A stretch of 64,000 bases of DNA from Blastomussa wellsi (Eukaryota > Cnidaria > Anthozoa > Scleractinia > Plerogyridae): contig OX393567.1 in NCBI GenBank assembly GCA_947652115.1, positions 2,240,614 to 2,304,613 of the forward strand, read 5' to 3'. The position numbers were made by a program, and so were the translations under genes. Of this stretch, positions 9,570-23,300 are shown one piece after another; positions within the stretch are counted from its first letter, which is position 1, and the number at the start of each line of letters is the position of its first letter. The notes below the pieces were generated by a model. The model saw only the letters and a program-made list of their open reading frames with translations, ran no database searches and was not told the origin of the DNA.

Positions 9570-12500
9570 ATGTTGATTCCCAAGAAAAATAGGGTTGCCA
9601 TTTACGAATACCTCTTCAAAGAGGGAGTTATGGTGGCTAAGAAGGATTTTAACAGCCCAAAACATCCAGATATTGAAGGAGTCCCGAATTTACAAGTCAT
9701 CAAGGCTGCGCAGGTGGGTATTGGCAACCACAAACACATGATGGAGCTAATTTAAGTTTTGTTCTTGTCATTGATGACGTGGTTATACAGTTCGTCTGAA
9801 GACGGTTTGGTGGCTCATCTGACTCGACAAATGGATGTAAGAACGAGAAATACCGGGTGGCTCGTTTGGCTTAGCAGGGGATGTAAAGAATGAAAAATAC
9901 ATGTTATGAATGTCCAGGTTTATATATTTGGTGGTTTCTTTGGCTTGGTAGTAGATGTCAAGTCTTAATACATGTAGGTCTATACATTTGGTGGTTTGTT
10001 TTTTGCTCGTTTGGTGGATGTTACAGTCTTTCCCGTAAAACCGTGAACACCAGAAAATTTCTGGAATGTTTATTGTGTAGTGACCAATCGCAGCAAAGTT
10101 TAGGACACACGAACAAACCTCAAAACCACAAACTAATGACCGTTACTGTTTGCGGTTTAGTTTTCTCACACCTGATTGGCTTTTTCTTTGTAACACAGTA
10201 ACATTCCATAAACATTTCTGGTGTTCACAGTTTGACGGGAAAGACTGTAAGAAATGCTGGCCCATTTGGCTGGGCAGTAAGCAAACTAGCTAAATGAGCC
10301 GGCTTGTTTGGTATAGGGATACAAGTGGCCCCATATTGTGTAGTTTAGTTGATGCACCTCCTCTGGTCAAATGAGGTTCCAATTTCAGGAGAGACTGGGA
10401 CAAGGTGTGACGTAGGTGATGTTGGATCTGTGGATATTTGGGATGGTATTGTACCAGCTCATTGCGTACACATCAGGGTGACATTTCCTTTTCAGTGGTG
10501 ATGCCCGCAATACTAAGTAATTGTTGCTATGTCACATTGACATCAAAATAATGATTTGGCTGCACACAATAAAAAACCACTGTTTGGTTGCAAAATTCTA
10601 ACTTAAGGTGGCAAAAAGTCAGATTTTATTTTCTTTCATTTTGTTTGTTTTTGGCCTTTGCAAAAAGTAAACACCTTAACCCTTTACCCCCGCCCCAAGG
10701 CAAATGGTCATTTTACGTAAATTAAAAAATATAAACTGGATATCCATGTATCATACACCATTTGAAAGGTGTTGATACATAAATTCCATAAAACTCTTAA
10801 AGTTCTAGAAAGTTACAGTTTTAAAAGAAATTAGTTTAATCGTCAAAAATAAAAAGATTAAAAATGTTGTTTATCTCCATCTATAGTAGGTATACCCCTA
10901 AATTATATCTTATTTTTCAGCTCGCAGTGAAGTGGTTCATTTCAGTTATGTCGCATGTCACAGATGTATCAGGCAAAAAAGTTTCAAAAGTTCTATGGGT
11001 GTTCAATCAAGTCTCAAATATGGGGGAGGTGCAAGTTTATGACTTGAAAATGCAGATCTATCCAAGACAATGTTTGGGCCAAAAATTCAAATTAATTGGA
11101 CAAATATTGACCAAGTTATGACCTTTTGTGCCAATTGGCACTCTTGGGGGTTAAAGGGTTTTAACAAACTGCCAAACGTTGCTAAAAAAATTCATCTGAT
11201 AGGCACTTAAAACAAAGGCAATCAGTGTTAGCTGCAGAGTCTTTTCCTCATAGTTATCTAAAGGACTCTGTTGCTACAATACTCAGGTCTGAGTGGTTTA
11301 AAATTATTGGCCTTTATATATTGACTATTTATGATGTAATGTATTTTTTCTTGTAGTCTTTGAAGTCTCGTGGATATGTTGAAGAAAAGTTTGCTTGGAA
11401 ACACTACTACTGGTACCTCTCAAATGATGGTATTTTTTTAATTTCTTTTTCTAAAATTTTATATATTAACGAACTTTAGATCAGGGGTCTTAATATTATT
11501 TTTTAAATTATGTAGAGTAAAATGTGCTGGCATGATCTTTAACAAAACCAAAGTTCATAAACTACTTTTTATGCATGGCCGTCATTAACTGCTACAGTGT
11601 AGGCAGTAGTAGTTATTGTACTGTACTGTCACATGAAAATTCTGCTTGTCTTTACCTAAAGTGTCAGAATGACAGAAATATTGTTTAATCTATGCTTCTT
11701 AACTGTGCTTAATTGGTTCATGCTCTAGCATGCACTATCAAGTTACATTTATGGTGCACGCAGGAAGAGCGGAGAGCACAAAAGGAGCAAGAGAGTTGCT
11801 TGGTGCGATAGCCAAGAGCAACTGCAGCTTCTTGACATGTCAGCTAGTACATGTACTATTGAATTTTCTGCACGCTTGCATGTACTGAATTTGATTTCAC
11901 GCTTTGCTAGCTATGTTATAATAAAGATGAGCAAGGCTGTGACTCTCTAATGTTTGAGTTGGTTTGCTTGTCAGGTATCACATATCTGAGAGATTTCCTT
12001 CACCTTCCTCCTGAGATTGTTCCCTCGACCCTTCGCAGACAGGCCAGGCCTGAGACTGCAAGACCCCGACCTAAAGGTGGGCCAAACAAACTTTGTTTTG
12101 AATTTTTTCTCACATATAACATTGCTTGAATATCACAGGAGGGATGAGATTGTAGTGTTAAACTATGTATTAAAACCAGATCAAGCAGTTAGCCTTTATT
12201 TAAGAGTTGAGGAAATTTAACATAGTAAGGTTATGTGCTTTTCCAATATAACAGTTAATCTTGGCTGGTTTCTGTTTAGTTTGTGTGCTTACAAAAAGCA
12301 AGGACGGATTCTGAGTGCTCAGGTGGCCCTGAAATGCCCGAAATGCACCCTAACATACCCATCTAATTCATGGTAATGTTTGTACATTCAGGTCCAGACC
12401 AACCTCGTGGGCCTCCTTCTGGAGACTCCGCTGACCGCGAGGCTTACAGACGTGGTCCCGCACCAGGCATGGAGCCTAAAGGGGGCGCAGGATCAGACTT

Positions 12501-13567
12501 CAGACCTGAATTTGTAAGTTTTAACTTGTCAAAGCAAGATCAGGCATCTGTAATTGCAAGTCTTGCTTTAAATGACTTGTAGTGAAGTGATGCAGATCAA
12601 GATTCGTGATATATTCTGTAAATTAACGCTTTTTCAGAAAATGCTTAATATTAACAGAGTATCCATTCAAATTTCAGCCCAAATTTCTTATCAAACCCAT
12701 TAACAAAAATAAATCTCGAATATAAATTGTAGCAGTTTTAAATCACCCCAAGTTTGTATAGGAAATCACATGACCTCGCGTACAATTCGTGATTAATAAG
12801 TGCGTGTGATGCTTTAAAAGTTCTCAATAATACAATTGTGGGAGGTGCGGTGGACTCATGGTTAGGACACTCGCCTCCGGATCCAGCAGCCCAGGTTCGA
12901 GCCCTGGCCGGGGACATTGTGTTGTGTTCTTGGGCAAGACACTTTACTCTCACAGTACATGTACCTCTCTCTACCCAAGTGTATAAATGGGTACTGGCGA
13001 ATTTAATGATGAGGGTAACCCTTGCAATGGACTAGCATCCCATCCAGGGGGGAGTAGAAATACTCCAAATTGCTTCATGCTAAGGAAACCGGAGATAAGT
13101 GCTGGCCTGATGTCGGAGCCACTTGGGCTGGAATGCAGACTTTACCTTTTAGTTACTATAATACAATAGCCCACATTCTATATATTAAAATTCTGACTCC
13201 AAGGCTTTCAGATATAAAAATGCTAATTTTTAAATATTCCTTTGTCTGTTAATTCCACAAGAGACTCGATACAAAGAAAACCAAACCAAATATAGAAGTT
13301 AAACCAGAAAGCCTTGGTACCATGTTTGAATTTTGATATATTTAATGTGGCCTATTGAGTGAAACTACATACAAAGTGGCCTGGGTGTAGCAGTCATCCT
13401 GTGTTTTAAAGGATTTAACCTAGAACAATGCTTCTGATTTTATTGTCTCCTTTGAATTAATTTGGCTTGTTTTCTTGGTTTGTTTTCTGCAGAGAGCTGG
13501 TTTTGGTCGTGGTCGCGGTGGTGGTGGAAGTGGAGGAGGTGGATTTGGAGCTCCACCTCCCCAGTAA
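9570..13567 (+). CDS. RPS10: 40S ribosomal protein S10 (eS10)
   Basis: Five coding exons: 9570-9713, 11357-11429, 11975-12076, 12392-12513 and 13493-13567, all with GT-AG junctions and matching phases, giving 171 residues (human 165). It opens [20 protein letters not shown]; the winged-helix core continues through [20 protein letters not shown] and [20 protein letters not shown]. The tail is the typical glycine-rich [17 protein letters not shown] ending PPPQ. S10 is a small-subunit protein near the mRNA entry site of the ribosome. One base lies between the acceptor at 9568 and the ATG, so the start is well fixed. Introns of 0.3-1.6 kb carry repeats but no other gene. Confidence 0.96.
10021..10250. 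mobile_element. Fold-back MITE in RPS10 intron
   Basis: TTACAGTCTTTCCCG at the left is matched by CGGGAAAGACTGTAA at the right. The similarity runs inward for about 50 bases on each side (GTGAACACCAGAAA / TTTCTGGTGTTCAC). No coding capacity and no clear target duplication. Confidence 0.6.
12838..13146 (+). mobile_element. tRNA-derived SINE (copy 1) in RPS10 intron
   Basis: The head has A-box and B-box-like segments (ACTCATGGTTAGGACACTCG, GGTTCGAGCCCTGG). A conserved body follows: TTGTGTTCTTGGGCAAGACAC TTTACTCTCAC and ACCCAAGTGTATAAATGGGT. The same body occurs at 25477-25735 and 27080-27246, all plus orientation. The body resembles the central domain shared by some metazoan SINE families, though I cannot name the family with certainty. 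Confidence 0.75.
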
Positions 13568-13730
13568 ACAATTCAACAAGATCATTGTTAATAGCATGAA
13601 AAATAAACAACTCTGAATTGCATCTTTGTTGTACTGTAATCATCACTTTTTGATCAAGTTCTCTTGAACCCTTCACGGGTAGCCTGATAGCCATTTCACA
13701 TTTAAGTCAAGTGCAAGCTGCCAGAACATC
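13568..13730. other. RPS10 3' untranslated region
   Basis: AATAAA-type signal (AAAAATAAAC, about 13599-13606) lies 30-40 bases after the stop codon, so the transcript probably ends near 13620. Confidence 0.45.
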
Positions 13731-13880
13731 GGCTCATCCTTGGTGTAAGAACCTGTGAAACTCACCAGTGACGTAAAACAAAGAACAAGATAACAGTGAA
13801 CCTTGAAACAATACAGAACAGCAAAACAACAGTTTCAAAAAAAATAGAAATGTCACAGGTTCTTACACCGAGATAAACCC
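13731..13880. mobile_element. hAT-like MITE, copy 1
   Basis: A 150-bp element flanked by an 8-bp duplication AGAACATC at 13723-13730 and 13881-13888. Near-terminal inverted repeats read TGGTGTAAGAACCTGTGA and TCACAGGTTCTTACACCGA. A second copy with its own 8-bp duplication lies at 56754-56907. An 8-bp duplication is typical of hAT transposition. No transposase. Confidence 0.75.
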
Positions 13881-14649
13881 AGAACATCTTAGGAGGGTTG
13901 ACCCAAACCTGAGCCTGCTTGTAGGGAGAAAAAATGAAGCACTATTTATGTAGTGTTTTGGTCAATCTTGTCCCCAGGGTCCCCTTTCTTTTGATCAGCA
14001 ACAAGAGCACAGACTCTGACCAGACCAGATTCCAAGTCCGTAATTCAAATTTAGAATTGCTAACTTAGTCCAATGGCTGAGAATCAAACAAAAGCATTGT
14101 GTATGCTGCAAAAATGGGTTCTGCCCAGAGTGCATACAAAAGCAAATCAAGCTGTGGGGACAAGATGTTTTAACATATCCTACAGAGCCTCTGTCTAGTA
14201 CTCAGGCATTCACTTCCCACTTACTGAAAATTTTGTGCCAGCATGCAAACCCATTTCAGGGCTGTTGTGTACTTTACACTCTGAGAGAAAAACCAAAGAG
14301 TTCATAGGGAGAAGGTTTATAGGATTTTAGAATATAGCCCTGTATGTTCCCCATGGAATCTTAGCAGACTTTATTTTTAATAGAACATGGGCAAAAACTA
14401 TAGAAGCCTGGTACCCCGGATGTAGTTTATGTTGCATTGAAAATTAAAAAAAATGGCGGTGACAATCTTTTAACGTTTTCTTTCTATGTCCTTTATTATG
14501 GCTGCTAAAACAAAAACAAGTTCGGGTGACTGGGGAGACAAAAATGTGGGCAAGCTATTGAGCATTGAGTGCCAGAAATACAAACAAGGAGGCCAGTCGC
14601 GTGCACTAATTCGGTGATTTTTTAGGAATTTTTAATAGTACATTCTAAA

Positions 14650-15026
14650 CCAGCTAGAAGATGGGTTTCCCAACATCCTATAAGAAAATGCCCTTTCAAG
14701 GTCTAGAAAAGCAGCTGAATGAACGGCTCGGGCATACCAGCTTTTCTAGACCTCAAGCGGGCATTATTTTCATAAAACATGGATACCCATCTATAAACAC
14801 CAATGAAATTCCAAACCTTTTCACTTTTGCTATGAAAGGTGCAATTTATTACATGACCATAGCAATGGTGCTATCTTCACATGTGAAGATATGTTTTCCC
14901 ATGAAATCTCACCTGGTATTTCACTGCTGTTCATATAATAAAATTATTTACAGTTACAACTGTCAACACCTTGGAAAAGGGTTGGCAAAGTCTGATAAAA
15001 ATGACAGCAAAATATCTCACAAATAA
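14650..15026. repeat. Repeat with ATCTTCACATGTGAAGAT palindrome
   Basis: The region around the palindrome (TATGACCATAGCAATGGTG, then ATCTTCACATGTGAAGAT, then TCACCTGGTATTTCACTGC) has the style of an interspersed repeat and not of a host gene. The long frame that crosses it has no recognisable domain. Confidence 0.4.
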
Positions 15027-15639
15027 TTTTATTCAAGTCTAACTTGGTTTCTTTGGTACAAAATCTTTAAATACCATACTGCTGTTAATAATCATTGCTT
15101 TAAGCTTCCCACACTCGATAACCAACTTCAGCAACTTAAATAGTACGCAGCTGTGATATTTTAAGGTCACAGGCTGATTGCTATGACCAGAGAAATCTGA
15201 CATAATAATCAATAAACTGGAAGAACTCCAGCAGATGCTGGCTTGTTTTGAAGTCCCTGCTTAATCTTGTATTTTAAAAAATCTCCTCACTTATTGCATG
15301 GCACAAAAAATTGACTTTGTCCTACTTTTGATTCAAGTAGAGTCAATAGTGCGACAAATATGGATGACTATCTGACACAGGTAAAAAGGTCATTTGACAT
15401 CTCCTTTTCCCGAGATATGACAAGCATCAAAGTTACATGGTATGTAATAATTTGATAACATTTTTAAATTGATACTTCATTTCTTATAGCCTTAAGGACC
15501 ATTCATTATTTATGGGGGGGGGGGCATGGGTGAGAAAATGGGGGGACTTGAAATTTTAGTCACTGCAAAAGGGGGGGTCCTGGGATTATTTATTTGTTAT
15601 GGAGAGGGGGACCCCAAAATTTTAAAGAGATAATGTAAT

Positions 15640-15770
15640 GGTAATGGTAATGGATTTATATAGCACATTCTCCATAGACATGTTCCATTGCGCTTTACAT
15701 TTCTAGTCAGGGTGAGATCGGACAGCAACCGCTATCAGTCCATTCCTGACCTCACCCAACCCATGTTTAA
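15640..15770. repeat. Partial copy of the 2881-3300 SINE family
   Basis: TCAGGGTGAGATCGGAC followed by CCGCTATCAGTCCATTCCTGA and CTCACCCAACCC matches the end of the element at 2881-3300. The preceding GTAATGGTAATGGATTTATA looks like the 3' tail. The tRNA head is missing, so this is a truncated copy. Confidence 0.55.
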
Positions 15771-17028
15771 TGTCTTTAAAATAAATAAAAACAAAAACAT
15801 TACTATAGTGTACAAGTAAGAGCTGGACACCGCAGATTTCATGGCCGTCTCACTATTATTCTTCTAAGAGCACAGCCTTGTACAGTATTTTGGTGCAGTC
15901 ATGGAGTATGATTTATAGTAATAATTTTTTCATTGGGTACTGCCACCTGTACACAAAATTAATTTAAAAACTTGTTAACCTACCATAAACAAAAGCACAG
16001 TGGAGCCAAGTGGTTGAGTTGTTTCCATAAAGAAAACCACACAGAGTACAACATTCCAGATGTGAATGCCATAATAACATAGACACCAAGTAGCACGCTT
16101 TTGGTGCAAGACTCGCTTTTTGACCAAATCTCACACAATCACACCATTCAAACAAAATATCACCTTTTAAAAATACTACACTCGCAGTAAAAATGTGGAG
16201 ACAAACACCAATCGTCAATATGATCACCATTGTGGAATTATAACAAGCTCCATATGCATGCTATTAAAGAACTGATGTTTTGATTCCCCAAGTAAAGTTG
16301 ATGGTTTAAAAACAACAAATACTTGCAAGCCCAGAATGAAAGAAATCACTTCTCTGCAACATACATTTTTAAAACATTTGCCTTGGGGAGTATGCCACCA
16401 GACCCCCCTAAAAATTCGGACCTTCGGGCGTCACTCCATACCAACCAAAAACCTTGCCATCTTAATATATGTAGAAACTATATAACTACTATCGTATTAG
16501 AAAGTGTGGTCTTCATAACTTTACATTACAGAAGGGGTGGCAAGCATTTGGCAAATTTGACTTTGCAAGATGGCAAGACAAGCTTTTTCTTGGTGAAACC
16601 AAGACTTTTTGAGTTTTTGGAATGTGAGACCAAGCTTGAGACCCAAGATGAGCTTTGCAAAAAGAATCAGACTGTGAGATGCTTTAACCATTCAAAAAAA
16701 ATGAATGCTCTGTGAAATTTGACTTTTGCCAGACACTTATTTATCAACATAACAGATTAGATTGATCTTAGATGAACTGGAGACTCTCAAGAACTTGCTA
16801 TGCAACTGCAATTCATCAAAAAAGTATTGTATTTTTTTCATTGAGGCAATCTATTAAATGACCTAGGGACTCTCAAGAACATACCCTCACTGCTATGCAA
16901 CACCAATTTATCCAAAAACTGTAATTTATTATAATTAATTTTGTACTTTTCTCATTGAGACAATCTATTTAAAATTAAAGAGTTGGATACAGATCTTTTA
17001 GTTGCTCTGACTATGAGCTTGGCATGTC

Positions 17029-20000
17029 TCATGTTATTCCAGTGATTCTCTTGAGTACATATATCATGCCTACATTGTCCACAGATACAAAAGTCTTGAA
17101 ATCTGCTGAAACATGGATGCTTTTTGCTTGGACTCCCTTCAGGTTAAATTGTTGGCACAATGTGCCATCCCTTTTCCACCACTGCGAAAAAAAAATCAAG
17201 TGCATTTTCACTTGAGTGTCAAAAGTAATTATATTAATTTACTAAATATATTCAGTGTTTGCTTTGGTTTGGCATAACTACAAGCAGAGAACCATGCTCA
17301 TAGACCCATGCAGTCAATTTTTCATGATCAAAATGGCTTGCAGCATGGCTTGCGAATGCATGCACCCAACAACAACAATGTCACACAACATGGCCGCTAA
17401 TACCAAGTCATGCAGTCTTGGTTTATAGCGTATATCTTTGATATTGGACAGCCATATTATGGTCCATTGACAGCTGTCATGTCAAGAAATCCACTGACCA
17501 GTATCACATAACCAGATCACGGGTTCAGATTGAGGACTCGTCAAGGTCACGTGTTTTGAAGTTGACTGCTGACCAGGTATTGGTTTTGCATTGATTACAG
17601 GCTCAAATCCAATTTTTTTTTGTTGGCTTCTGGCAGAATTTTGTAATTTTCATTGCCATTCGCAGCAGAATTTCTCCAATTGGAGTTGACGTTTTTAATT
17701 ATTTTTATTTATTTCCATGTGGAATGTTTCTTGAGTAGTTTCACACACTAGTACTTTTAATGAAGGGAATTTCACAAATTATTACCAGCAAAAGATATGG
17801 AGCTCCACTTTTAGGCTTGGCTAAATCTTTATGTACCTTTATGTTGTTACTGACAGAAACCAGCATGTTGCTATCACTTGAGAAACAACAGCTAGCAACC
17901 CAACCATCATGTCTACTACAAACTGCCAGTTCTGTTCCATCAATCACATTCCACACCTAACAGAGAGAGAAAATTATATTCGCTACGCATAAAATATTTG
18001 GTAGAAGCACAGTGGGACTCTGTTAACCCAGTTAACAATGGGTCACAAAAGTCTGGCCATGTTAACTACATTACCTATTTGTTGCTAAGGGACGTTTCTC
18101 ACAGTCAAATTTTGGAAACTAGACCTCCCAAAGATAAGCTTATTACTCAGGATTGTTCAATTATGAAGATGCCCCCTTAAATGAGAAAATGTCTAAGAAA
18201 CAGATTAAATTAAGCGTCCATAACAAGGTGGCTGTATTAATTAATGGGGTGGATGTAAGACAGAGTATGTTCCACTGTAAGTCTATAAGAATATGTGTTC
18301 AAGACTCTGGTTTGGCACCACTAAACTCAAAATGGAACGTGCACCCTTCAGGGCCCTAGTTGTACCACAACAAGCTCACGTCTATTTGTTAACTATACTC
18401 CATACATCAATACTCACTCTGACTGTTCCATCATCACAGCCAGTACAGATAAACCTGTTGTCTTGTGAGAATGATGCAGACCTCACAACATCAGGGTGTG
18501 GTCCAAGGGAGTACAAAAGAGATCCAGTGGTAGAATCCCACACCTAAACAATAACAGTCAAATAGTTTAAAGGGCAATACATGTACAGCAGTTTTTCTTA
18601 GCCAAACCAGTGAATTGTCCTAATACTGGCACATGCCAAAAAAGGCCACATTACTTTGTCTCAACAAGTACCCACCCCACCCTTCCTCCAGGAATACACA
18701 CCCACCTCCGGTAAGCACCAACATCTAACAACCAATCTTGAAATTTAAAGCCTTGTAAACCCATCCCATCCCCCAACCCACCCTGAAAAGAAGAGTAATT
18801 AGGGGATTTCCCTTCAAAGTTTTTTGGCTTTAACTCCCCACCCCAACTTCAAAGAAATCCAATTTATCTTCACATTCATTATGAAAACTAATTTGGCTTT
18901 TGAGACCTCACACCCCTTCTGAAACCCACAGTTCACACACAAATAGAGAAATCATCATGACCCTACATTTAACACCAGGCACTATTTATAATGTAACTAT
19001 TGTTTGTGAATTCCCATTATTCAGAAAAACAATTTGCCGACAGTTCCCAGTTTCCATGGTTACCTTGGCATATCTATCCACTGAAGCAGAGAGCAGTCTC
19101 TTGTCGTCTTGAGAGACGTCACAAGACAGGACATACTCACTACTGCTGTGAGGACAAGACAACTTAAGAGATCCACTCTCTACATCCCACACCTACAAAA
19201 TGAATTGAAAACTTAAAACAATATTCACAAAATATAATTATAGACATTTCTTAACCCAGTCAATAGTCGATCTGCTAGACTTAGTAAACAAAGATTTCTC
19301 ACACACTCGATCCTTTTCTCATGTAGGTCATGCCTGATATTAAACAAAGAAAGAGGTACAAGATACTATTATTTCTGGCATTTTTGCAGATTGAATATCA
19401 GAATCTCTTGATCAGGGGAAGAATTTGAGCAAAACAGAGACCAGTGACATTTGTTCACACACCTTTGTGCTACTGGACTACCAATAGCTAAATATGACCT
19501 GTCCTAATTTCCATAATAAAGCTAGCCTCAGGGGTGAAATACTAAAATTAATAACAAATTCTCAAAAGTGACCAATGTCTAATTTCTCCTTATATCAACA
19601 CACTGTAAAGCTGTGATAAGAAATTAATTTTCAACACCAAAAACAGCATTAAAAGCAAGAATTAAAAGTGAACTGAGAGCAACACTACACCTTAAGCGTC
19701 CCGTCTAAGGATGCCGTGAGCAGCAGTTGTTGATTGTGGTTGAAGAACATGCACCTTTGGATACTGGCAGAGTGACCTTCCAATGAGAACATTAATCTTC
19801 CATCCACACAATCATACACCTTAATTAATACAAGTAAGTATGATATTTTAGAAAATCACTTATGGAGAGGGAGAGGGAGAAAGGGGTGGGGGGGGGGGGG
19901 GGGTGGAGAATCAGAAGTTCCCATTATCAATGAAATGCTTTGTTCTCCTAGGACATCCCACCCTTTTCTTTCAGTTTCCTGGTCCTCTGCCCCACCCCAA

Positions 20001-20233
20001 CCCTCCCAATTTTCCATTTAGAATACTGTACATTAGTAAAATCCAACTAGTGGTCTATTATCAATGCTGCGTTCTGATTGGTTGAGCTACTACCAGGCTA
20101 TATGTTATAGCCCACTAGTAGCGAAAGCGCCGGCTTTGAAAACCAAAACAATGGCGGCTGAATTGCGTTTTTGCTGAAGTTTCCGACGAGTTTTTGACCT
20201 CATTATTAGATAATTCTATACTTTCTAGTTGGG

Positions 20234-20266
<33 letters not shown>

Positions 20267-20288
20267 GGCCTCTGAGTGAATAGCCCAT

Positions 20289-20319
<31 letters not shown>

Positions 20320-23300
20320 GAGCCCAATCGGGCTCGAGGAATAAATGTTAATTAACAGTATCTAAAAAACTATTACCTTTGCAGTGCAATCATCTGAGAT
20401 GGACACTAAGAGCTGGGCAGATTGGGTAAAAGTGCACCACTTGACACGACCAGAATGGTTCTTGAATTCCTTGATCACTTTACACGTTGACCTGTCTAAA
20501 ATCTACAGATGGGAAAAAACAGTTGCCACTTTGAACAACTAAGTTGATTCTGAAAACAAGCCAGCGCATTTAATTTCACACAACCATGCAATGCATGATA
20601 GCTGCATCCCTTGACAGATTTGAGGCAAAAAAACCCTCACTAAATCTCACTACGATGACTTGCTACATTTTGTCTCCTTGTTGTCCAAACATTGACAAAA
20701 ACTAATAACAATAGTGACAGAATACAAACATCAATCCTTAGCCTGATGGAGGTCAAATGCATTGAAGCTTTAAGTACCAGACACCAATCACCGATCAAAG
20801 TACAGGAGAGTTGTGGTGTAGTCAAGCACATCTTGCTGAGCAGGTGATTAAACAATGAACAGATCAATTTTCAGTAAACAATCAGGTGAGAGTAGTCTGA
20901 GTGGCATACCTTGACAGTGCCATCATCTAAACCAATAGCAACCCGACGTCCATCACTGTTGAAACTGATGCTTGTGATTTTCGAGTTGTTTGTTTCACTT
21001 TGTGACAATAGCTTGGTTTTTTCGCCTTCAAATATCTGAAAAGCAAGGCCAACAGATGACATTGTCCAACTTTTTACCATCTAAAAATGACAAAAAGAAC
21101 ATTCTAGTACTGCTGAATGGCCACCCGAATTTGAATGGCATAGGATTTCATCCACAGGCTAAGAAGAAGAAAGACCAAGCTTGTATTTCTGATCTGTATC
21201 TCCATAGCTCAGGTGGTCAGAGCACTCAACCAGTATCTGGGAAGGAATGGGTTCAAATCCTCCTGGGAACTTACTAGATTTTTTCTTTTTCCCACGCACT
21301 CAACAAATGAAGATTTCATCCTTATCACTCATTTGATTCACCAAGAATAGGTGTACCGGCAAGTTTTTGCCAGGGAGGGACAGTGAACCATTTGCCCAAA
21401 AAATTCTGCCAAGTTGCCTTGCCCAAATTTTCTCATTCTGCCCAAAAAATCTGATTTGCCTAAAATTTGGGGGGCTGCAGACCCCATACCCCCCACCCCC
21501 AGCCTGTACGCCTATGTCACTATGCAAAAATATGTCATCTTTTATTACTTTGAAGGACCCTCTTAACATAACAAATCATCATCATCATCATCAAACAATG
21601 TCATTATTATGAAAGTAACATAAGATTGCCCAATAGCGTTATGGATATCTCATTATAGCATGAGCAAGCCCCGATCCCTTATGTTAACTATTTTCCTGTC
21701 AGTAAAATTATTACCATTAGCCTGTTGTTTGTATCAGTGATGGCAATACTCAGGGAATCCCCCATGAACATTACATCAAACACCATCCTCAGCTTCACTG
21801 ATTCTTGAACATTGTTCATGTCAACAGCCCAGATCTGGGGAAAGATTTCATTCCGGCATAAATAAATAAATTTCATTACTTGATGATGAGGAGTCACACA
21901 CGGGTGGTGCCTTTAAAAGGTTCAGCATTATAATAATGGCGATAAACAGCAAATTACCCTGATGGCAAAAATCTCTAAAACAGATGTTTTTTAATTTCTT
22001 CTGTGTGAATCTATTTAACTGAACCAGTTCATATATTCGCAAACACATCCATACCTTAACGGTTTCGTCATCAGAAGATGAGACCAACTTGCAGGCATCC
22101 TGTGAGAAGGCAACACAGTGCACCCAACCCGAGTGTCCTCTGTACACACCCAAGCTGGCTTCGCTTACTGCATTCCACAGCTGAAAATAAACAGAAAATG
22201 AAATAAGATGCCTGACACAGATTGTGTTGATATAGCAAACATCCATACCTCCCTCGTGGAGTGTTTTTACCAGGGACAGCGGAGCATGTTTGCGATTTTT
22301 TTTGGGGGGAGGGGGGTGAGGCTACTGTAAATGCCATAGCCTTTAATGTTTTACCTTTATTCCATCTATGGGGGGTCTGGGGGCATGGTTCCCTGGAAAA
22401 TTTTTTAAATGAATGCTCCCAGAATGGCTAAAAATGCATTCCAATGGCACCCAACCTATTTTATTTCATTTTTCAATTGGATTAATGTAATACTTTCCCC
22501 CATATAATTATTGGGGAACTGAAGCCCCCCAGCCGCCCCCCCAGCCGCCCCCCCCCCCTCCGGTGCTGCAGTCCCTGTTTACTTTGAAAATCACCCCCCT
22601 CACAACCACTCTGAAAAAGGTTTTCTAGTTATAAATGAGCTTCATCCATTCACACAATTTTGTGTTGCACCCCTTTGACTCAGAATTGTGGAGTGGGCAT
22701 AGACATTTCTTGGAACCAACAAATTAATTTTTCCTATCAACAGATAAGATAGAGATAAGATAAGATAACTTTATTTATACACGGTATAATTTCCATCAGC
22801 TTATTTAGAGGTATTTATGGTAATCAACTAACTACCTCTATTCCAAGCTACAAAAAAGGTATAAAATACAAACAAATAAAAAACTGATTTTCATGGAGGC
22901 TGTGTTAATAATGCTGTGTTAATAATGGTGAAAAAATTATTAAATAATAATATACTTTATTCAGATGAATAGACACACCCTGAGTGAAGCCAGAGTAGAT
23001 TATTAATAATAAAAGTATATTAATGGCAGTTCAGTTTGAAATAAACTGTACCTGTATAGTTGTGTCAGACAAACCCACGGCCAAAATACTGTCACCTTGT
23101 GAATAAGCCAGAGAGAGAGTTGTGGATGATGTATGAATGTTCTTTAGTTCTTGACCAGTTTCTGAATCCCAGATCTAACAGAGAAACCCAAACCTGTCAG
23201 CTATTTATTAACCACAACAAAACATTGTGCCAAGGTCATGGATTTTATTTCATACCGGTGTTCCTAAAACAGTTTTGAGACAAAAACTTTGCCTACATTC

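Larger units (their letters stand above)
13889..17028. other. Intergenic between RPS10 and APAF1 3' end
   Basis: No supported gene. 14650-15025 carries a 121-residue frame, but its sequence contains a palindrome (ATCTTCACATGTGAAGAT at 14874-14891) and looks like repeat-derived translation. 15640-15765 repeats the end of the SINE at 2881-3300. 15518-15580 has long G runs. 16385-16445 is a reverse copy of the GGGTCTGGGGGCATGC repeat. Confidence 0.5.

Noticed and set aside
14661..15026. 121-residue plus-strand frame as a gene
   Set aside because: It spans a palindromic repeat and shows no domain, splice context or neighbours supporting a gene.
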